NCBI RefSeq assembly: GCF_008329535.1
Contig: NZ_NPKR01000007.1
Coordinates: forward strand, 124,001 to 188,000
Direction: 5' to 3'
Length of the DNA stretch: 64,000 nucleotides
Source of the DNA: Mycolicibacterium sp. P1-18
GTDB lineage: Bacteria; Actinomycetota; Actinomycetes; Mycobacteriales; Mycobacteriaceae
The position numbers were made by a program, and so were the translations under genes. Under the pieces are notes generated by a model. It saw only the letters and a program-made list of their open reading frames with translations, ran no database searches and was not told the DNA's origin. Numbering within the stretch: position 1 is the stretch's first letter; every line of letters begins with the position of its first letter. Positions 53,267 through 61,708 of the stretch are shown here, one piece after another.

Positions 53267-54962
53267 ACCCCGGCTGAGCGAGAGCGGACTGTCCGTCGTG
53301 CAACGTCTCGAGCAGTTCGCGGTGCGGGCCGACGAGATATGCCGTGTCCCCGGCGTTCAACCGGGTGTCGCGGCGGGGATGGACGTGGACGTTCCCCGGA
53401 CCGCGTGAGATGGCGATGACGCGCGTCTGGGTCGACATGTCGGCCATCCGTAGGCCGTCGAGTTTGCTGCCCGGTGCCACCTCGACGCCGCCGACCATGA
53501 ACGACTGCTGGCCGACCGAGAACGTGCCGAGCACCTCGAGTCCCATCGCGGTGCCGATGAACCACGGCGCCGCGAGTTCGACCGTCGAGCGCACGTTCTC
53601 GAAGCCGAAGCGTTGAGCGACGGCGCGTCCCAGCGTCCTGTCGTACACCCGCAGCACCACCGGCACGCCCGGCTGCTCGGACGACCTGAGCCACCGTTCG
53701 CCAAGCCGTTCGCGGAGCACGATGCCCGTCTCGATGTTCACCATGTCGTCCTGCGTCAGAACCGCCACCGCGACGGCGTCGTCGATGCGGGCGTCGTCGA
53801 GCGTCTGCGCCAGCGTGGCGTCGCCGAAGATGACCGGCACGTCGAGCTGCGCCGCCGACGCCAGGTAGCGGTTGTCGCGGCTGCGTTCGACGACCACGAC
53901 GTCGTGCCCGGCGGCCTTCAGGTCGGCCACCACCCGAATGCCGAACGAGCCGAGCCCGACGACCACGACGTGGTCGGTCAGGTCGCGTACCTTGCGGCGG
54001 CCGGCGTTCTGCGCGATGCGCCGCGACAGCAGCAGATCGGCGACGAACGCCATCAGGACGGCGGTGGTGGTGACACCGGCGAACATCAGCACGATGCCGA
54101 ACAAGCGCAACCAGGTCGGCTGGTCGACGAAGCTGAAGTCGCCGTAGCCGACGGTCGCGATGGTCTCGGTCGAGAAGTAGAGCGCGTCGACGACGCTCAT
54201 GCCGGGCCGGTGGTAGGCGAAGCGCAGGAGCGCCGTGGCACCGAGGAGCAGGCTCATCGACACGGCCAGGGCCTTGAAGAAGTTCGGGTTGACGTCCTCG
54301 CGAAACGCGCGCAGCGCATCGGCCAGCGGCTTCAGCGGCGACCGGCGCGCGGGAGCATCCGCGGTACGGGTCGCGGTCACGGCGATGCCCTGCGCGGTCA
54401 GTTCGGCGGCCGTGCCGATCACCGCCGTCCAATCCCCTGGCTCGACGCGCTCGTCCCTGCCGGGGCACGGCACCACCGACCCCGGTTCGGGCGACCGCTC
54501 GCCTCTCACCACGGCGACCGGAGCGAGGTCGCCGAAGATCTCCCGCAACGTGGCGGCCCGCGGCGCCGTCGTACCGGAGACGACGAATTCGAGCCCCGCG
54601 ACGGTGATCGAGTGGGTGGTGCGCGACAGGCAGGCCTCGACGACCGAGGGCGCGGCCACGTCGGCGACGTCGAGGATGGCACCGGGGCCGTTGCCGATGG
54701 CGACGGCTTCCCGCAGAACGCCGTTGGCCAGACGTACGACGACGCGTACGGTGGCGTTCAACTCCCTTGCCAGCAGGGCGATTTCGAGGTTCAGTGCGTC
54801 GTCGTCGTCGGCACAGATCAACGCGGCCGCATCGGCTATGCCGGCGTCGCGCAGTTCGTCGGAGGATTCGACGATCGCGATCTCCCGACCGGCACTGCGG
54901 AGCTGTTCGACGATCCGCAACCCCAGCGGATCGTCACCGCAGACGATGATGTGCCCCTCCAT
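53247..54962 (-). CDS. Potassium channel with N- and C-terminal RCK/TrkA domains
   Basis: 571 residues. An N-terminal TrkA-N domain (IIVCGDDPLGLRIVEQLRSA) with TrkA-C precedes two membrane helices and the selectivity filter ETIATVGYGDFSF; a second TrkA-N domain (HVVVVGLGSFGIRVVADLKA) with TrkA-C follows. Most prokaryotic two-helix channels have RCK domains only after the pore. The likely role is K+ flux gated by nucleotides or ions. TACCGT lies 6 bases before the ATG. Confidence 0.87.
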   Translation of the reverse strand: MEGHIIVCGDDPLGLRIVEQLRSAGREIAIVESSDELRDAGIADAAALICADDDDALNLEIALLARELNATVRVVVRLANGVLREAVAIGNGPGAILDVADVAAPSVVEACLSRTTHSITVAGLEFVVSGTTAPRAATLREIFGDLAPVAVVRGERSPEPGSVVPCPGRDERVEPGDWTAVIGTAAELTAQGIAVTATRTADAPARRSPLKPLADALRAFREDVNPNFFKALAVSMSLLLGATALLRFAYHRPGMSVVDALYFSTETIATVGYGDFSFVDQPTWLRLFGIVLMFAGVTTTAVLMAFVADLLLSRRIAQNAGRRKVRDLTDHVVVVGLGSFGIRVVADLKAAGHDVVVVERSRDNRYLASAAQLDVPVIFGDATLAQTLDDARIDDAVAVAVLTQDDMVNIETGIVLRERLGERWLRSSEQPGVPVVLRVYDRTLGRAVAQRFGFENVRSTVELAAPWFIGTAMGLEVLGTFSVGQQSFMVGGVEVAPGSKLDGLRMADMSTQTRVIAISRGPGNVHVHPRRDTRLNAGDTAYLVGPHRELLETLHDGQSALAQPGFTRRRT

Positions 54963-55012
54963 GGGGAGACGGTACTTCGGAAAGCCCGAAGGCGAAGGGC
55001 GAAGATGTACCC

Positions 55013-55738
55013 ATGCCCAACGCGAAGATCTACGTCAAGGCCTGTATCAACGGTGCTCGCACCCCCGATCAGCATCCGAACCTGCCCGTCACCCCCGAGC
55101 AGCTGGCCGCCGCGGCGGTCTCGGCCCACGAGGCGGGCGCCCAGGCCGTGCACATGCATCCCAAGACGCCGGACGGCAAGGACTCGCTCGAACCCGACGT
55201 CGTCGCCGCCGCGGTGACCGCCGTCCGCGCCGCGGTCCCGGGCCTGCCGCTGGGCGTCACCACCGGGTTCTGGGCGCTCCCCGACCCCGACGCACGACGG
55301 CGGGCGGTGGAGGCGTGGACGGTGCTGCCCGACTTCGCGTCGCTGAACTGGCACGAGCCCGGTTCTCCGGAGCTCGCCGACGTCCTGCTCGGCAAGAGCC
55401 TCGGCGTCGAGATCGGGCTGTTCCACCTCGAGGCCGCCGCGTCGTGGGCGGAGTCGAAGATGGTGCAGCACTGCATGCGGGTGATGATCGAGCTTCAGGG
55501 CCACGAGGACGTCGCCGTCGCCGACGCGATGCTCGAGAGGATCGCGGCGGCCAACTCGCCGGCGCCGGTGCTGTTGCACGGCCTCGACGACAGCTGCTGG
55601 CCACTGCTCGAACACGCCGGCGTGTGCGGCGTGCAGACGCGCATCGGCATGGAGGACACCCTCGTGCTGCCCGACGGCTCCGTCACCCCCGACAACGCCG
55701 CGCTGGTGACGGCGGCGGTCGAGCTGCTCAGCCGGTAG
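55013..55738 (+). CDS. BKACE family (DUF849) beta-keto acid cleavage enzyme
   Basis: 241 residues. The zinc-binding HxH is in GAQAVHMHPKTPDGKDSLEP and the family N-terminus KACINGARTPDQHPN is present. Members cleave beta-keto acids with acetyl-CoA, for example 3-keto-5-aminohexanoate. It is about 30-40 residues shorter than typical members, so the substrate pocket may differ. The substrate cannot be read from sequence. Its end overlaps the cupin gene by 11 bases. Confidence 0.83.
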   Translation: MPNAKIYVKACINGARTPDQHPNLPVTPEQLAAAAVSAHEAGAQAVHMHPKTPDGKDSLEPDVVAAAVTAVRAAVPGLPLGVTTGFWALPDPDARRRAVEAWTVLPDFASLNWHEPGSPELADVLLGKSLGVEIGLFHLEAAASWAESKMVQHCMRVMIELQGHEDVAVADAMLERIAAANSPAPVLLHGLDDSCWPLLEHAGVCGVQTRIGMEDTLVLPDGSVTPDNAALVTAAVELLSR

Positions 55739-56174
55739 GGGCGCCCAGCGCGAAGTCGGCGAAGTCGAAACCGGGCACGACGACGCAGCTCACCAGCGTG
55801 GGTTCGGCGTCCCGGGGCACCGCCCTCTGCCAGTGCCCCGGCGGCACCAGCACCTGCGGATGCTCACCCGCGGCGACGTCGCCTCCGAGCAGATGGGTTG
55901 TCGCGCTCTCCCTCTCGGCCCCGATCTCCAGGAGCAGCGGGCTGCCGCGGTGGTGGAACCACAGCTCGGCGCTGCGCACGGTGTGCCACGCCGACTGCTG
56001 GCCCGGCATCAGAAGGAAGAGGATGGCGGTTCCGGCGCTTCGCGGCCCGGTGTATTCGGGCGGCAGGGCGGGCTGTCCCAGGGTCAGGTCGCTGCGCCAG
56101 GTCTCCCGGTACCAGCCGCCCTCGGGGTGCGGTGCCAGGTCGAGTTTCCTGGCCCACTCCGGGAGTTCGCTCAT
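55728..56174 (-). CDS. DUF985 cupin-fold protein
   Basis: 148 residues. The DUF985 pattern is LAPHPEGGWYRETWRSDL near the start, AILFLLMPGQQSAWHTVRSA, ELWFHHRGSPLLLEIG, and a C-terminal CVVVPGFDFADFALG. It is a small cupin barrel with histidines able to bind metal. Function unknown. TAGGCT lies 6 bases before the ATG. It is divergent from the Rv0912-type gene. Confidence 0.83.
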   Translation of the reverse strand: MSELPEWARKLDLAPHPEGGWYRETWRSDLTLGQPALPPEYTGPRSAGTAILFLLMPGQQSAWHTVRSAELWFHHRGSPLLLEIGAERESATTHLLGGDVAAGEHPQVLVPPGHWQRAVPRDAEPTLVSCVVVPGFDFADFALGAPTG

Positions 56175-56222
56175 GCCGTCAGCCTACGGCGCAGCCGGTG
56201 GCCGACCCGATACGCTCGTCCC

Positions 56223-56669
56223 ATGGCTCGCCTGCGCCCGGGATGGTTCGTCGTGTTCTGCTCGGCGGTGCTCCTGGTCAGCGCGTGGCTTCCGTGGCTG
56301 GTCACCAGCGCCGACGGCGGCGGTCGCGCCACGGCGATCGGCGGACGGTACGGCTCGATCGGCGTGCCACCGAACGGGTTCGGCGTGGGTCAGCTGATCG
56401 TCGTGCTGAGTTCGGTGTTGATCGTGGCCGCGGCGATGTCGGCGCGCAGGCTGCGTCCCAAGCTGGCTTCGACTGCCGCACTTGGCATTTCGGTGGCACT
56501 GGCGGTGCTGGTGCTGTGGTACTACCGGCTCTACGTCGGAAATCCGATCGGTGCGGGCTACGGCCTCTACGTCGGTGGGGGTGCCGTCGTGGCCGCCGCG
56601 GTACTGTCCGTATTCGCCATGGTGGCGGCGTGGGCCGAGATGGGCCGTAGAGAAGGGACGGGTCGATGA
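56223..56669 (+). CDS. Four-helix membrane protein (Rv0912-type)
   Basis: 148 residues, the same length as I recall for Rv0912. Hydrophobic segments: VVFCSAVLLVSAWLPWLV, FGVGQLIVVLSSVLIVAAAM, TAALGISVALAVLVLWYY and GGGAVVAAAVLSVFAMVAAW. Function unknown. The ATG has TACGCT 6 bases upstream. It overlaps the acetyltransferase gene by ATGA. Confidence 0.8.
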   Translation: MARLRPGWFVVFCSAVLLVSAWLPWLVTSADGGGRATAIGGRYGSIGVPPNGFGVGQLIVVLSSVLIVAAAMSARRLRPKLASTAALGISVALAVLVLWYYRLYVGNPIGAGYGLYVGGGAVVAAAVLSVFAMVAAWAEMGRREGTGR

Positions 56670-57250
56670 CCGGATTCGTCGAACCCGTTCGCCTGACGGG
56701 CGACCGCTGGGTGAGCGTGGAGCCCCTGACCCCGGCGCACGCGCCGGAGATCGTCGAAGCCTCGGCCGACGTCCGGCCGCTGTGGTTCACCAGCGCCCCG
56801 ACGCCGGACACCGCGCAAGAGTGGGTCGACGGCCGGCTGGCGGTGCAACACCCCGACACGGGTCTGACGTTCGTGGTGCGCGCGCTGGGCGGCGACGTGG
56901 TCGGCTCGTCGAGCTACTGCAACGTGGACGCGCCCAACCGTCGCCTGGAGATCGGGTACACCTGGTACCGCCAGGACGTGCGGCGCTCCGGCGTGAACAC
57001 CGAGTGCAAGCTGCTGCTCCTGGGGCACGCCTTCGAGCAATTAGGTTGCGTCGCAGTCGAATTCCGTACGCACTTCTTCAACTCGACCAGCCGTGCCGCG
57101 ATCGAGCGGTTGGGCGCCAAGCGCGACGGCATCCTGCGCAGTCACCAACTGCTGCCCGACGGTTCGCGCCGCGACACGGTGGTCTATTCCATCCTCGACG
57201 TCGAATGGCCGTCGGTGCGCAACAACCTGCTGTTCCGGTTGGACCGGTGA
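56666..57250 (+). CDS. GNAT family N-acetyltransferase (RimJ/RimL-like)
   Basis: 194 residues. GNAT fold of the Acetyltransf_3 type: TFVVRALGGDVVGSSSYCN, RLEIGYTWYRQDVRRSGVNT (acetyl-CoA loop) and FRTHFFNSTSRAAIERLGAK with the usual NxxS element. These enzymes acetylate ribosomal protein N-termini or small amines; the substrate is unknown. It is translationally coupled to the preceding membrane-protein gene. The 40 bases to the Hsp20 stop are empty. Confidence 0.87.
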   Translation: MTGFVEPVRLTGDRWVSVEPLTPAHAPEIVEASADVRPLWFTSAPTPDTAQEWVDGRLAVQHPDTGLTFVVRALGGDVVGSSSYCNVDAPNRRLEIGYTWYRQDVRRSGVNTECKLLLLGHAFEQLGCVAVEFRTHFFNSTSRAAIERLGAKRDGILRSHQLLPDGSRRDTVVYSILDVEWPSVRNNLLFRLDR

Positions 57251-57290
57251 CGGCGCCGCACGGGCACCGGCACCGGTCCCACGCCGGGCG

Positions 57291-57740
57291 CTAACCCGCG
57301 TCGACGGTGTTCGCCTCGATGGACGTCTGCCGACCGCCGTGGGCGATCTGCACCTTGCGCGGCTTCGCCCTCTCCGCAATGGGAATGGTCACGTTCAGCA
57401 CGCCGTTCTCGTAGGTCGCGCTGATCGCGGAGGCGTCGACGCCCTCGCCGAGGGACAACTGCCTGCGGTAGGTCCCGAAGAACCTCTCGTTGGTCAGCCA
57501 CTGGACGGATTCCTCGCTGCGGGCGGTCCGGTGCGCGGAGATCGTCAGCGTGCCGGCGTCGACGTCGATGTCCACCGATCCCGGGTCGACGCCGGGCAGG
57601 TCGGCGGTGAGCAGGTAGTGGTCGTCGACCTTGCAGAGGTCCATCGGCATGAACCGAGGACTGCGGTTCGATCCGGACTGGCCGTTGAGCAGACCGCGGG
57701 TCAACAGGTCGAGGTCACCGAACGGATCAAAACGAAGCAC
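57291..57740 (-). CDS. Hsp20/alpha-crystallin small heat shock protein
   Basis: 149 residues from the GTG at 57740 (MLRFDPFGDLDLLTRGLL), with GGGAGGT 8 bases upstream. The alpha-crystallin domain runs from KVDDHYLLTADLPGVDPGSV to ATYENGVLNVTIPIAERAKP, the last being the conserved GVLxxxxP strand. It binds unfolding proteins without ATP. It is of the mycobacterial 18-kDa antigen group. A CIRCE element lies 74 bases upstream, so HrcA should repress it except in heat stress. Confidence 0.92.
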   Translation of the reverse strand: MLRFDPFGDLDLLTRGLLNGQSGSNRSPRFMPMDLCKVDDHYLLTADLPGVDPGSVDIDVDAGTLTISAHRTARSEESVQWLTNERFFGTYRRQLSLGEGVDASAISATYENGVLNVTIPIAERAKPRKVQIAHGGRQTSIEANTVDAG

Positions 57741-57798
57741 AGCAATCCACCTCCCTTTGTCTACTCGAGGCCCGCCACCTCGGCGAGCCGTCAATCAC
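57727..57798 (-). other. Possible short leader ORF overlapping the hsp20 start
   Basis: A GTG at 57798 with GGAGGT 5 bases upstream opens a 23-codon frame that ends with TGA at 57727, 14 bases inside hsp20 in another frame. The ribosome site is as good as that of hsp20. It could be a translated leader affecting hsp20 translation, or chance. Confidence 0.3.
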
Positions 57799-57813
57799 TG
57801 TGCACCTCCAAAA

Positions 57814-57840
57814 TTAGCACTCGCTAGCCGAGAGTGCCAA
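57814..57840. promoter_or_regulatory. CIRCE element (HrcA operator) before hsp20
   Basis: TTAGCACTC, nine bases, GAGTGCCAA: this matches the CIRCE consensus (TTAGCACTC-N9-GAGTGCTAA) at all but one base. On the minus strand TTGGCA and TGCTAAT within it serve as -35 and -10, the same layout as in groES/groEL promoters of actinobacteria. Confidence 0.92.
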
Positions 57841-57894
57841 GCATTTTTTTCGAGACGTTCGCGCCAGTGTCCCACTAGCGCAACACCTTCGGGG

Positions 57895-58785
57895 TCAGCT
57901 CCGGTCCGCCAGGTCGGCGCCACGCACCGCCGCGGCGCACTGGTCGCAGCTGAGCACGGCGTCGAAGTCCCGGCCGCACGACTCGTGGCGCAGCACCACC
58001 GCCGGACCTTCGGGGGCCGTGAACCAGCGTTGGGCCCACTGCAGGGCGGTGATCAGGATCGGGAACGTGGCCCGGCCCTTCTCGGTGAGCAGGTAGCGGC
58101 CGCCGGTGGCGTCGAGAACGCCACCGGCGGTGAGGATCTGCAGCCGGTCGGTCAGCGAGCCCGGGGGAGCCCCGAGGTGGCCGGCGAAGTCGTTGAACCG
58201 TGACGTGCCGACGAAGGCGGCGACCAGGAGCGCGAACGCCCACCGGTTGCCGAGGATGTTCATGGTCTCGGGAAAGAGGTCCGGCCGGCCGGCCGACTGG
58301 GACGCCGAGCGGCGCCGCGTCGACTCGACCGGCATCGACCGCGGCCACGATCCGCTCGGCCCCCACGCGACGGTCAGTTCCTTCTCCGTGACGACCTGCT
58401 CGCACGCCCGGCACGTCACCCGCGGTGAGAAGTCGGCGTGGCAACCGAGGTGGTGCATCGCGGGCAGGCGTTCGGCATGGTCGGGCACCCAGCGGCGTTC
58501 CCATTCCCAGATGGTCGTCAACACGGGCCACAGCGAACGGCCCTGCGGTGTCAACACGTATTCGTACCGCGCGGGCCGCTCCTGGTAGAGCCTGCGCTCG
58601 AGCAGACCGTCGGCCGTCATCGCCGACAACCGCCGCACGAGCACGGCGTGGGAGATGGGCAGCCGGGCGGCGAAGTCGCCGTACCGGGTCACCCCGAGCA
58701 GCGCCTGCTGCATCAGCAGCAGTGTCCATTCGTCGCCGAGGACGCCCAGCATCCGGCCGACGGCGTTGACGCCCCCGAGCTTCAC
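57895..58785 (-). CDS. Double HxlR-type regulator with two zinc-ribbon-like motifs
   Basis: 296 residues from GTG. Two HxlR winged-helix domains: GDEWTLLLMQQALLGVTRYG near residue 16 and LGNRWAFALLVAAFVGTSRF near residue 178. Each is followed by the same spacing H-x2-C-x9-C-x2-C (HLGC to CRAC; HESC to CDQC), so the whole unit is duplicated. It may bind DNA as a pseudo-dimer. The GTG overlaps the stop of the carotenoid oxygenase gene, the last member of a three-gene operon. Confidence 0.8.
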   Translation of the reverse strand: MKLGGVNAVGRMLGVLGDEWTLLLMQQALLGVTRYGDFAARLPISHAVLVRRLSAMTADGLLERRLYQERPARYEYVLTPQGRSLWPVLTTIWEWERRWVPDHAERLPAMHHLGCHADFSPRVTCRACEQVVTEKELTVAWGPSGSWPRSMPVESTRRRSASQSAGRPDLFPETMNILGNRWAFALLVAAFVGTSRFNDFAGHLGAPPGSLTDRLQILTAGGVLDATGGRYLLTEKGRATFPILITALQWAQRWFTAPEGPAVVLRHESCGRDFDAVLSCDQCAAAVRGADLADRS

Positions 58786-60302
58786 TGCAGGCCGATGGCC
58801 TCGGCGGCGGTGTCGGTCTGCTGCCAGCGGCGTAGCTCGGCTCCGGCCGCCCACGTCGAGTGCGTGCCACTCGACACCCGTTCCGGCAGAGCCAGTTTGC
58901 ACACCGGGCCGTCGGCCACCCTGGCGGCGTCGAACACCAGACAGTAGGAGGCGTCGGCGGTCATGTCGGTGGTGATGGTGACGAGGTAGCCGTCGTCCTC
59001 GGCCGTGCTTCCCGTTCGGGGCGCCATCGCCGTCTCGCTGCCGTAGACCCCGTCGGCGAAGGCGTAGCGCTCCTCGGCGCCGGTCGTCAGGTCGTGCTTG
59101 ACCAGGCCGTCGAACAGGAACCAGCCGGGCTTGCCCGTCGCGGCGTAGGCGTAGCGGTACTGCCCGCCCGCGTACCCGGGGTTGATCATCCCGAACTCGG
59201 TGACGGAGTCCGACAGTTGCTCTTCGCGCACCCCGCCGGTGACGAGGTTGAACCGCCAGCGGTGCAGCCGCGCCTGCATGCGGTCCAGCGCGAGGAAGCG
59301 GAATGCGCGCTGCCACTTGTCGCCGAGGCCGTTGTCGCTCGGCTCCGGATCCCCTTGGTAGAAACCGTCGAGGACGATCTCGTCGCCGTCCTCGTAGGCG
59401 TTGGTGAAGTGCAGGACGTAGGTGGGGTCGGCCTCGAACCACCGGATCCGAGTGCTGTCGCCGCGCCGCGGGATGACGGCGAACCGGGACGGCATGTCAC
59501 GGTGAAAGCGTGCGACGTGGGCGTTGCGTGCCAGGTACTCGGGCTCCCAGAAGAGGGGGAAGTCGTTGAGGATGGCGTAGTTCTCGGTGAACGCCATGTC
59601 GTGGGGCAGCCGCGGACCGGGCAGCGGCACGTCGACGTAGTGCACCAGGTGGTCGTCGGCGTCCACGACGCCGTAGTGCATGAACGGGTCGTCCTTGGAG
59701 TAGTTGAAGAACAGCATTTCCCCGGTCTTGTCGTCGACCTTCGGATGCGCGGACACCCCCCACTCGACCGGAAACGCGCCGTTCCACCGGGACTTGCCGA
59801 GCGTGTCGCCGGTGAAGGGGTCCACGCGGTACAGCTCGCCGCACTGGTAGAAGCTCGTCAGCGCGGTGCCGCGGTGCACGATCACGTCGGTGCTCGACGC
59901 GTCCTTCATCAACGTCCTTGCGCCCCAGCCGTAGTCGCGTTTCGCCAGCCCGACCGGCTCGGCCAGACCCGGCCACAGCGGCCCGCCGGCGTCGTTCTCC
60001 TCCGCGAACGCGTCGGTGCGGACGAACCTGTTGCGGTAGAACGCCTTTCCGTCGCGGAAGCCGACGACGTGCACCATGCCGTCGCCGTCGAAGGGGTGGT
60101 AGGCCTTCATCGCGGGATGCAGCGGGTTCTCCGTGTTGCGCAGGTAGACGCCGTCGAGGTCGCGCGGCAGCTCACCGGAGACGACGGTGAGGTCGTCGGC
60201 GTCCCACTCCGTCGACTGTGGTCGCCACGGCCCGGTGCGGTACGGATGGTCGTCGTCCTCGGGCAGCGACGACAGGAACTTGCCGACCACGTCTACGTTC
60301 AT
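58782..60302 (-). CDS. Carotenoid oxygenase family protein (Rv0913c-type)
   Basis: 506 residues. Seven-bladed propeller with four iron-binding His: GVSAHPKVDDKTGEM, GPRLPHDMAFTENYAI, PTYVLHFTNAYEDGDE and the C-terminal SSGTHSTWAAG. It cleaves double bonds of carotenoids, stilbenes or lignin-type compounds with O2. The counterpart in M. tuberculosis is Rv0913c. The start is 4 bases after the thiolase-like gene and the end overlaps the regulator gene. Confidence 0.9.
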   Translation of the reverse strand: MNVDVVGKFLSSLPEDDDHPYRTGPWRPQSTEWDADDLTVVSGELPRDLDGVYLRNTENPLHPAMKAYHPFDGDGMVHVVGFRDGKAFYRNRFVRTDAFAEENDAGGPLWPGLAEPVGLAKRDYGWGARTLMKDASSTDVIVHRGTALTSFYQCGELYRVDPFTGDTLGKSRWNGAFPVEWGVSAHPKVDDKTGEMLFFNYSKDDPFMHYGVVDADDHLVHYVDVPLPGPRLPHDMAFTENYAILNDFPLFWEPEYLARNAHVARFHRDMPSRFAVIPRRGDSTRIRWFEADPTYVLHFTNAYEDGDEIVLDGFYQGDPEPSDNGLGDKWQRAFRFLALDRMQARLHRWRFNLVTGGVREEQLSDSVTEFGMINPGYAGGQYRYAYAATGKPGWFLFDGLVKHDLTTGAEERYAFADGVYGSETAMAPRTGSTAEDDGYLVTITTDMTADASYCLVFDAARVADGPVCKLALPERVSSGTHSTWAAGAELRRWQQTDTAAEAIGLQ

Positions 60303-60306
60303 GGCG

Positions 60307-61527
60307 TTACTCCTCGACCGAACCGACGACGAAACTGACGGTGGTGGCCGTGCTGCCACCGAAGTTGAGCGTGCCGAAGGTGCTGGCCCCTTCGACCTGG
60401 TACGCACCCGCGGTGCCGCTGACCTGTTTCGCGGCGTCGAGGAGCATGCGTACGCCGGATGCCCCGACGGGATGGCCGCCGCCGATCAGCCCGCCGCTGG
60501 GGTTGATCGGCAGCCGCCCGCCGGCCTCGATCTCGCCGTTCTCGATCGCCTTCCAGGATTCGCCGGGACCGGTGAGCCCGACGTGGTCGATGGCGAGGTA
60601 CTGGCTGGGGGTGAAGCAGTCGTGCACCTCCATGCCGTGGAGGTCTTCCAGGGTGACGTGGGCGCGGCCGAAGGCGTCGAGTACGGCGTCGCGGACGTGG
60701 GGCATCACGTAGGGGTGCTCGGCGGAGCGGTCGAGCTTCTGGCGCATGCCCAGGCCCACCGTGCGGTGGCCCCAGCCCTCGATGCGGGCCAGCGGCCGGG
60801 CGTCGGGATGGTTGCGGAGGTAGCGGTCGGTGACCATGACCACGCCGGCTCCGCCGTCGGTCATCTGACTGCAGTCGAAGCGGCGGATCCGGCCCTCGAC
60901 GACGGGGTTCGCGACGTCGTCGTCGGGGAGCGGGCTCGGCACCAGCCAGTCGCGCGTCTGTGCGTTCGGGTTGCGGCGGGCGTTGGCGAAGTTGAGCGAC
61001 GCGATCGATCGGAGATGGACCTCGTCGAGGCCGTACCGGCGGTCGTACTCGTCGGCCACCCGAGAGAACATCGAGGGCCACGTGAAGCGCGCGTCCTGGG
61101 CCTCGTGGCCGGTCCAGGCGGCGGCGCCCAGGTATTGGGCGGCGGTGTCGCCGGGCACGGTCTTCTCCAGCTCCACGCCGAGGACCAGCGCCGTCTCGTA
61201 GGCACCGGAGCGAAGGTCGGCGACGGCCGCGAGCGCCGCGACGCTGCCGGAGGCGCAGGCCGCCTCGTGGCGCGTGGACGGGGTGTTCCACAGGCCGTCG
61301 ACCACGGTGGCCGGCATGGCGCCGAGGTGGCCCTGCGCGGCGAACATCTCGCCGAACGCGTTTCCGACGTGAATCACGCCGACGTCGGCCGCGTCGATCC
61401 TGGCCGCGTGCAGCGTCGACGTGACGACGTCGCTGGTCAGGCCGCCGAAGTCGACGCCCTCGCGGGTGAGATTGCGCGCGAAGTCGCTCTGGTGGCCGCC
61501 GAGGATCCACACGTTCGAGTCCGACAT
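60307..61527 (-). CDS. Thiolase-like acetyltransferase / lipid-transfer protein (Rv0914c-type)
   Basis: 406 residues. The nucleophile Cys is in RHEAACASGSVAALAAV and the C-terminal His in GGLIGGGHPVGASGVRMLLD, so both thiolase catalytic residues are kept. The closest group is SCP-X-type/acetyl-CoA acetyltransferase proteins. TAGCGT lies 7 bases before the ATG, giving the promoter of this operon (thiolase-like, carotenoid oxygenase, regulator). Confidence 0.88.
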   Translation of the reverse strand: MSDSNVWILGGHQSDFARNLTREGVDFGGLTSDVVTSTLHAARIDAADVGVIHVGNAFGEMFAAQGHLGAMPATVVDGLWNTPSTRHEAACASGSVAALAAVADLRSGAYETALVLGVELEKTVPGDTAAQYLGAAAWTGHEAQDARFTWPSMFSRVADEYDRRYGLDEVHLRSIASLNFANARRNPNAQTRDWLVPSPLPDDDVANPVVEGRIRRFDCSQMTDGGAGVVMVTDRYLRNHPDARPLARIEGWGHRTVGLGMRQKLDRSAEHPYVMPHVRDAVLDAFGRAHVTLEDLHGMEVHDCFTPSQYLAIDHVGLTGPGESWKAIENGEIEAGGRLPINPSGGLIGGGHPVGASGVRMLLDAAKQVSGTAGAYQVEGASTFGTLNFGGSTATTVSFVVGSVEE

Positions 61528-61708
61528 TCCGCGGACGCTACTACAACTAGCAGAGTGACTTGCGGAATCGGTAGATTGAAACGGCCCCACCGGCTCTATT
61601 CTGAACCGGCGGGACCTAGGTTTGCTTGAATGTCGACACACAAGCACACCTACCTGGCCGCATTTCCCGTGCTCGGCGGTCACAAACGTGCTTGGCGACG
61701 GAGATAAC

